Shown here: piece by piece, positions 10,201 to 19,200 of the stretch
How the letters are laid out: the number at the start of each line of letters is the position of its first letter
How positions within the stretch are numbered: the first letter of the stretch is position 1
Source of the DNA: a virus
Strand: one strand, 5' to 3'
Virus record (IMG/VR): IMGVR_UViG_3300025770_000012
Span: 20,948-84,947 of that record
Length of the DNA stretch: 64,000 nucleotides
Made by a program: the position numbers and the translations under genes
The notes under the pieces: model-generated
What the model was told of the DNA's origin: nothing
What the model saw: the letters and a program-made list of their open reading frames with translations, nothing else
The model's database searches: none

Positions 10201-13200
10201 GCTCCTGACTTAGCTACCATCTCATGTGGTACAACTACTGTTGCCCCCATACTCTCTGGTAAGAAATCAGCTACTTTGATAAACTCTACAGAATTCAATC
10301 CCTCAGTAGGGATACGGAATCCTACTAGTTCTCTAGCAGCATCAGTTAAGTCTTCAATTCTAACTTCTCCTTCTCCAAAGTGCTTACGCATGTAGTGAGG
10401 TAAGTAAACTTCCATAGCTGTTACAGTTTTACCATCTTTCTCGAAATCATAAAAACGTAATGTTCTATACCCTGGTAAATCTACTGTATCTTGCTTTCTA
10501 GCTTTTAAAGTAAACCCTACATCAGGTTGAAGTACAGCCATAGTACCATTGATCTTTCTAGCTATAACCGCATTGGTTACTATTGAATATAGAAGATCAT
10601 CTAATTTTTGTTTATTGGCTAGCGAGTTTGTATATGAAAGATCCCCAGCAAATAACTCTTCAACTGTATCCTTCATATGCTCCGGATTCTCTCTCTTAGA
10701 AAGTTCTTCAAGGAGAGCATTTTTCATAGACGGCTTAGATTTTCCTGGGATGGCCTCATATCCTTCTTGAGTTCTAATGAATCCTAACTTAGCCGCTAAT
10801 GATGCTTTATCCTTTTCTATCATCGCACTATGGATGGCATGGAACTGCTCATCCAAAGCTTTAAACTCTGGTCCGTAATTTTCAGTATTTAATACCCCGT
10901 CTACAAAGACATTCATAAGAGCCATACTTGCAGACTGTGTACCTACTCGGACGTTAGTCTTATTCTTTAAAGTAGGATCTAACTGCACACCAAAGTATTC
11001 AAGATCGAATTCTTGTTGGTATGAGCTGTCGGCGGACAGTGGTATGTACTCTCCGGTTTCTGTATTAAATGCAGGCTCAAATTGACCCTTAGCATTAGTC
11101 TTAGCTCCAACCTTAGTACCAGACTCAAACACCATATAGTCAAGATTATTATTAACCATATCATAATAAAGATCATCCATAGCAGTATCCTGACCTTGTT
11201 GTGACACGGTCTTGGATAAATTTGGATGTACTGGGTATAAAGCGAATTTGTTGAAGATATTGACTCGCATACCTCCTACTACAGAAGGTGCAAATACTTG
11301 TGGCTTCAATGGTGGAAACAGCGCTAACTCTGAAGGATGTACCTGCTCTCCGGCAATGATCTTTCTATATGCCTGCTCCTGCTTATCACTCCAGTTATCT
11401 GTTAAGAACAATGTACTCCGATAAAAGTCAAACGTAACTAAACCTCCACCATCAAAGATTTCCATATTAGAATATGCTTTAGACACAGAATCTACAAGAT
11501 CCTCACGGCCTAATTCTACAAGTCTGTTTATGTACTTATCTAAATATGGAGACTTCCCAATAACATGTTCCTTTCTAGTAACGAATCTAACAGTTGGAGT
11601 ATGATCCTTCTTCGTACCCATATTAGGCATGTTATTATTCATCCACTCTAGTATACCTTGTGTGTATGTTGGATACTTCTTAACACCCACCATACCCGAT
11701 GTTCTCTTGAACACATCTTTATAAAGTGCAGGACTACCTAAGAACAATCTATGTTGCTCTACTATTCCAATCAACTGATTGTTAGCTAATTTAGTAGCTA
11801 CCCTATTTATAACCGCAGAAGATACTCTACCGTTATCTGTAAACGCAGCTGATCTTTCTCTCTCCGGCAGTGACTCATATGCCTCGTCTATGTGAGTATT
11901 ATCAATACCAATGTTATTATATCCACCCTTTGCTCCTTTGCTAATAAAGCCATACTTAGTTAGTAAGTCTAAAGCCTCCTTTTCTTTTTTAGCTAAGAAA
12001 GCCAGTATTTCTATTTGGGCATCTTTTCCGTATACTGCATCTAACAGTTTAGGATCTGTTTCTGATAATTTACCATTTCCAATATGGAATAGAGCCAATT
12101 TCTGAATCCGTGGAAAGGCTACAGGGTCACCAAAGAACTGTAGTTTCTGCCCGTTCTTTTTTAATTCTGGAATTTGTTGAATCTCTTTATTATTAGCGAT
12201 TGAGTTAGCCATTAAGATTTCACCCAAAAGCAGGTCTTGTAAATACTTACGCATTTCCGGTAAAGACCTATGCTTATTATGGCCTATCTGCAAGGCCTTT
12301 TCCATCTTCTTATTTCCTGTTCGAATCAATGGAACAAAACCCTCTAAAATAGAAGCTACATGCTCTAACGCAATATTGGCCTTGGTAGTCCTAGAAATAT
12401 CATGCCCCACTCCTCTATGTATATCCTTACCTCCCTCAATGGTCCTTATATTCATCACAGGCTCCGAGAGATATAATGACCCTCGCATCCAAGGTGATTC
12501 TTTTAATAAAGCCTCTGCCTCTTCTTCGGTGCTATTCAGTTTGTCAGCTAGTATATTAATATAGCTTTTACGAGTAATACCGAACACCACTTTATTCATA
12601 GGATTAACGTGTTGAAGTGTGATAGCTAAATCTGTAGTATCTATCTCGTAGCCTAATAAAGTCTTTAAGTTACCTTCTACCTCTCTACCAAACAAAGAAG
12701 ATACGTCTCCTTCTGATTCTATAATCTCTTTAAATACCCATCCAGCCACTGCTTCAAACCCCTCTAGTCTGCCATTCTCCTGCATCTCAATAATACGAGA
12801 CTTATTGCTATAGTTGATTCCAATAACATCAAGTAATGCTAGCAGCTGTGGGAATGTTAAGTTTGTCTGAGTCCACTGTTTGAATGATTTGTGCTGCATA
12901 AGACCAGACCCACTAGGTATACCAATGCTTCCTTTTTTATCTATATCAAGTACACGTCTACCCCCTTCTATAGTTTTACCCAGTCCTCTTCTAACGTTGT
13001 CTTTGAAGATGCTGTTCCATGAGCGCTTTAATATATTCTCTGCTCTGTCTGTATTAGAATTAGTAAAATATCTACCCGGATTAGTTTCATAACTTGTCTG
13101 GTTAGCCATTAATGTCACATACTCTTCAGAAGCCACATTGAACGTATTCAAAAAGCCCATTAACATGTACATCTGATTAGCGTTTAAATGCTCTACAGAT

Positions 13201-16200
13201 TCTATTCCCTGACGTATACCTAAACGGTCAAGTAAAAACGCGTATGTTTTGTTTTCTTGGGCAAGCCCTTGTAATACATCTACCATGTCTTCCACATTGT
13301 GGACATTAGCTAGATTTTTATACAGAGTATTAATAACTTGACTAAACGTAGCCAACTGATATGTACCCGATCTATTCTTCTTAAACAAAGATTGCCCGTC
13401 CATATCACTAATGGTCTGAGGTAAAGTACCTAGAAGTAATTTAACTCCAGGAGAAACAAGTGTTCTCTGATCAATAGTATTAGCAGCTCTAATTCCAAGA
13501 GTATCTCTGCTCATACCATTCTCTTCTAGTTCCTGATTTAGAACCTCTTCTAAGCTTCTAGTATTTGCATCCAATTTAAATTGCTGCAAGTACTCTATAT
13601 TCTTAGCAATCAGAGACCCCCATTCTGCTTCGAGAACAGTTAAGACCTCCTCAAGTTTCTGATAATCCGTTTTAAGCTGTAATATACTCTTAGCCATAGA
13701 TGCAGGCTTCCCTGCAGCTCGCCAAGTTTGTATCATTGCATTAGTTTTTTCTCTTAAAGCTTTTTTGTCCTGTACAATAGAACTTCTCACGATAGAATAG
13801 ACAGTGCCCTTACTTCCAGGTATGCCGTATAGTTTACCCAGCTTTTTACCCAATGCTTTGGGATCATTTTTAATCCCGAACAGATCTTCAATCTTGATAG
13901 TATCTGTTTTAGACATAACGTCAAATAGCGCCACTGTCATACCACTGCTCAAATCTCGCTGAACTCCCGTAGTAGATTTCTTAGCTCGACTTGCCGCTCC
14001 TGCTCTTCCGTTTAGAGCCTCTTCAACACTGTAGACGGTATAATCCTCAATAGCATTATTATAGTACCCTGTGTGGATCCTATGAAACAAATCTTGTGAT
14101 TGCTTTGCACTATTTAAGAACTTAAATAAGAAACTAAATAACTTCTGAATCCAAGACTTTTCTATATTGTCCCCGACAGTATAGTTACCATCAGCTTGGA
14201 CATATTCACGAAACTCCTCAGCTAACCACTCATCTGCTTCTAAATCTGTAAAGTCTTTAAGATCTTTAACTGCTCCTTTATATGTAGTTGCTTTTCCTTT
14301 TAGACCTCGAACTTCATTGTATAGCTCAGCTCTTTCCTCTGGAGAAAGTAGTTTTAATGTGATTCCGTGGAATGTCTCGTGATAAAGTGTACCGGCGGCA
14401 GCATCTGCAGAAAGAAGTATTTTCTCTGTCTTACTAAAGAATCCCCAATCTGTACCATTGACTAGCCTTCTAACTATTTCAACATCAAAGATAGGATTAC
14501 CATGTTTGTCTTTGGGAACCATCTTCAAGAATTTAGCATATTCTTCCTCGAAGTTCATACGCTGATAGTCATCGGATATAAGAGCAACTCTGCTGCTTCC
14601 TAATGTATCATCATCTTCTTCCTCATCCTCTTCAGGAAGTTCTTCTATGTCGTTCTTTTTAAGATCCTTTTCATCCTTCTTTGCTTCGTCTTCAGTCTTT
14701 TTACCTAGATCTCCCAACTTCTGTTCAGTAGTCTCATATACTGTATACTCAACTACTCCATCCTCATCTACATTTTCTCGAGATGTATATATAGCAGCCA
14801 TTAGCTCTGCAGACATTTCATCAGTTACCCTCTCTAACGCTATAGAGTTTCCCTCTGGTCCTGTTATAGATTCTAAATCAAAGTGAGTTAAACCGTTCTC
14901 ATGGTCAACGTGATTTATAGTGAGTATAATCTCAACACCGCTTGATCCTTGAACGTACCTATATGTCTGTCCTTCCATAACCCCTGAAGGGGCCAGCCCC
15001 TCTACCTTCTCTTCGGCAACTGGAGTTTCTTCGTCAGTTTCGTCGTCGAGAATATCTGCATTTACAGGAACGTTTCTCAACTTTGGGGCTGAAGTTGGGT
15101 CTCCCATCTGAGATAAAGGAGTGGTCTTAACTTGTGAGCCGTAAGTAAGATAAACATTCATAAATTGAGGAACCTCATACGATAAGTTATCTCTACTAGC
15201 AGAGGACACATCTTCTTCCATATTTACTGTAACGGGAACCTCATGAATACTTCTAGATGAAGTTTCATTAAGAGCCTTTTTACCCATTAAGAAATGAGTA
15301 TAGTTATCCCAGACTCTAGTAGTCACTGTAAGATCTGCTCCAACTACGACCTCAGTATACTGCTTATAATTAGGATTAGCATCCTGCTTTTTTAGAAGGG
15401 CTTTTTCTTTATTAGTTAAACGAGCTAGTTTATTTCTAATCTCCGACTCACTTGCAGTTTTATGTTTTTTTCTAGCTGCTATTATCTTCTTGCGAATAGC
15501 CTTCATTACGTCTGAACTAGATTCAGTAGCAATATCTGTTCTTCCTTTGCTTCGTACTTCTTCGTCAGCTTTTAACGCTAGATTATTAACTTGAACATGT
15601 AGATTAGCAATGAATGTTCGAAGCTCCTCATGCATAACAGGGTATGTCTCCTCACTTGCTAATTGAGCAAATGTGATAGACTGGTCTCCGAAATACAAAG
15701 TATCTCCCTTAGTAAAAATAGAAAACGCAGAGTTTTCCCTTCCTGCAGAGTGCTTACCAAAGTATATTAATTCAGTAAGCTGCTTTATAATACTCTTATC
15801 GTAGTTAGGAGGGAATAGAGCGGATGTGGGTGTGAAATCAGCATTCTCAGTCTTAGAGTTCTCCACTTGAGTAGCTAAGAGCTTTAAGAGATGGTACACA
15901 TTACTAGCTATCTGAGGAGGTAGCGTATTCATTTTAAATCTAACTAGGTTATCATCCTTAACTGCATAGAGAAAACCTGCTCTAACAGTGTATTGTCTAC
16001 CCGCAATGGATACCTTATTAGTTTCCTTATTACTACTAATTCTAAGATCAATATTTTTAACATCTTCTTCTCTTTTAACCAGCGTAGTGCCTGCAAATCC
16101 TTTATGGTCATAGTTCAGACCTGGATAAATTTGCATTCCGTGAGATTTACCAGAGATAGGAATATAAGTGTTACCTTCAGATTGAGCTAGTAACTTTCTA

Positions 16201-19200
16201 CGGAAATCTACATGCTGCTCTAGAATAGCTTTAGACTCCTCTGACATCTCGCCAGTAAAAAAGTACTTACCATCAACTTTAAACCCAGGTACAGTTCCAT
16301 TTACTTTCTTAAGATCTGCTCTACCGTATCTATAAACTTGATGAGTCTTACCTTGAAGATCTGCTTGAGGCTTGTACGCCTCACTGCCCATCATACTAGT
16401 ATAAATGACTCTTCCGTTTACTCTTACTGGAACACCGCGTGAATCTACTACTAAAAGAACAAGATCTTCTTGAGATTCATCTCTCAACTCATTTGTACTA
16501 AACTTAGTTGGTTTCCCCTCTTTATTTGTAGCCGCAGAATACCTTGGATCTCCCTTAGCTCGCTTAGCTCCTGGATGATTATAAAAGAGAACATCTGCCC
16601 CAACCTTATTATCAGCATTTGCTAACTGATTATCAAAATCTATAATATTCTGTCTTGTAAGAACAACTAACTTATGATGATTTGCCAAATCATTTCTATT
16701 AGTTTTAGCTGTCCATTCAAAAAATACTTCTTGGTTTATATACGCTTGAAGTTGAGCTTTCTCAAAAGGCTTTAACTCTCGTTGTGTGGCAAGCAACTGC
16801 AATTCTTCTCGCTTAGCACTAGCAACTGCATGGCTTCCTGCAGTTTTACCCATTCCAGTATGTATAATTGCAGGACTATTATAATAAACCTTTGGCTTAG
16901 TTCCCTTTTGATTATCTATGCTCTTCTCAAATTCCTCATCGTCCATCTCTGCCTCCTTATTATTATCTTCATACTTTCCTTTCTCTCTTTCGTCGGGGAT
17001 AGTACTAGCTTCTGGCGTGAGAATATCATCTATAATAGTAGTAACAGTATTAAACTGATCAATTAAGATGTTGTTGGCGGCGACAATTTTCCCTTGAAGG
17101 GTAGTCTGTTTCTGCACCTCCTCAAAAACGGGACTTAGCTCCATTTGTAGCTCTGTCCTAAGTTTTTCAACAGCAGTATTATATCCAAGCAGCATAGCGT
17201 CAACATTGTTAACCATAGCTTCATATGTAGCCCTATTCTGTTCTTCTGTTGCGCTTTTAAATCTAGCATCATAAGACCCATCTGCTTTGAAATGGAGCAT
17301 ACTTCTAAGACTTTCTAAAACAGGTAACGCTTCTTCGTATTTAGTTTTAAGATCTGCAACTCCTGCATCGAGAAGTCGTACAAGCTCCAGAGGAAGCTCA
17401 TCCATAGTAGATGCAAAATGATATACAGCTTGTGCTAGCTTGTTTAGTTTGTCCACATCCTCCTCGGTAGTGAACATCTCAGACAGCAATTCTACATCTT
17501 TGAAAAAGCCATCCCCTACAAACTTTTCTAAAGTTTCAGCTAATGTATTCCACTGTGTTTTTAGATGCTCTTTGATTCTCTCAGCAACATCCTCTCTAGA
17601 CTCTGCTCCTAAAACAACCTCAATCAGCTTATTGACATTATTAAGCTTTTCAACTAAGACAGCTTTATTTACTTCAATACTAGAAATAGCTTGTTCAACC
17701 GCTGCTAGCTCTACTGCCAAGTTTTTAACTTTCTCTGCAAGATCTTTCTTACGTCTCTCACTTACTCGTGAAGAGTTTGCTTTAACTAAATCTTCAGCTA
17801 ACTTCTCTGCTGCTTCAACAGCATTCTTTAGTCGTTGATCTTCTGCTGCTATTTGATTTTCTAATTCTTGTCTAGCCTCGATTGTAGCAATGTCGATAAT
17901 CTCTTGCACCTGAGCCCCAGCACTTATTTCTCTAAGATTCTCTGCCTGTAATAAAAAGCTAAGATTACGTTCTTGATACTCTGTTGTAAACCCATTAGCT
18001 TTTAATAGTTCATTTATCTCCTCAATTCTTTTGCTGGCCTCTCTGTTGCCTTCTAGCTTTTCTAAAGCTCTTAACTCTAAAATAAGCTCCACATTCTCTT
18101 GTGTAGGATATGTGATTAAGAAGTTGTCCTGATCCGAAGTTGGCTTACCCGGTCTTACATAGAACCTATATGTTCCCGTTTTAGGACCAGTCTCTATCTT
18201 AACACCTGCCGTGGTAAGAGCCGTTTTTAAAGAATCTATTTCTGATAGCCCAGAATCTTTTTCACGAAGCGCTAAAGCATCTTTAATAATTTTCTCTTCT
18301 ATACCTGCCTCTTTAGCTCGAGCAAGAAGACCTTCTTTGGTATCCTTATTAATTCTAGTATAATCAAATTCAATTACTTTTCCTTGGTACTTGACGAATA
18401 GACGCTTAAGTCTGAGATCTTTAATGTCTTCAGCATTGTCTGTCGCCGGGTCATGTAACATCTCAGGACGTAACATCCTAGGCTTTGGTACTTTTTTACC
18501 TCTGTGCTCCTGACTTCCTAAACCAAATGCTGCTTCGTTCTCATGGTAATCCATAAGCTCGTTCACCATATCTATCTTTCTGTGACGTCTAGCTCTGACC
18601 TTTCTAAGGTCCTTCATCATAGTCGTTACATTCTTAATATTTTCTGTGTGCGATCCAGGATCGTCATTCTTCCACTTATCTAAAAGAGCTTGCTCTGAGG
18701 CACTTAAATCTGGGTCTAACCCTTCATTTATCGCTTCTAGTAACTCGGTAGTCTTCTTATCTATCGAGTCAAATTCGTCTCCTAAAGTTCTTAGCTTAGC
18801 CCACTTAACTTGCTCTGCTTCAGTGCCTCCAATATTATGACCGTCTTTATCAAAGACAGCAGGTTTAGGAGTTACTGAGTCGTCTTCTTCTAATGCGGTT
18901 ATTTCCTCCTCTAATTCTTTTCTACGCGTGATTAGGTTTAACACCAATTCCTCCATATGTGTAGGATCGGTAAATTCTTTGATGCCAACCATCTTCATGT
19001 AAGCCTTAGCTTCAGGAAGTGCTAATATCTTTGACTTCTGCTTCTTTGTCAGACGGCCCCACAGTCTAGATACTCTAGCTCGAACCCCTATATCTTCTCT
19101 CTTATCTCTTTCTAAACGAGATTCCACATCCATCTCTCCTTCCAGTGTGCTCCCTATGATCTCTTCAATAGCTTGGATCATAGCATCTTCACGAGCATCT

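Noticed and set aside
17440-17838. 132-codon + strand frame inside the giant polymerase gene
   Set aside because: It is Ser/Phe-rich and antisense to the coiled-coil region; the - strand frame is uninterrupted and better supported.
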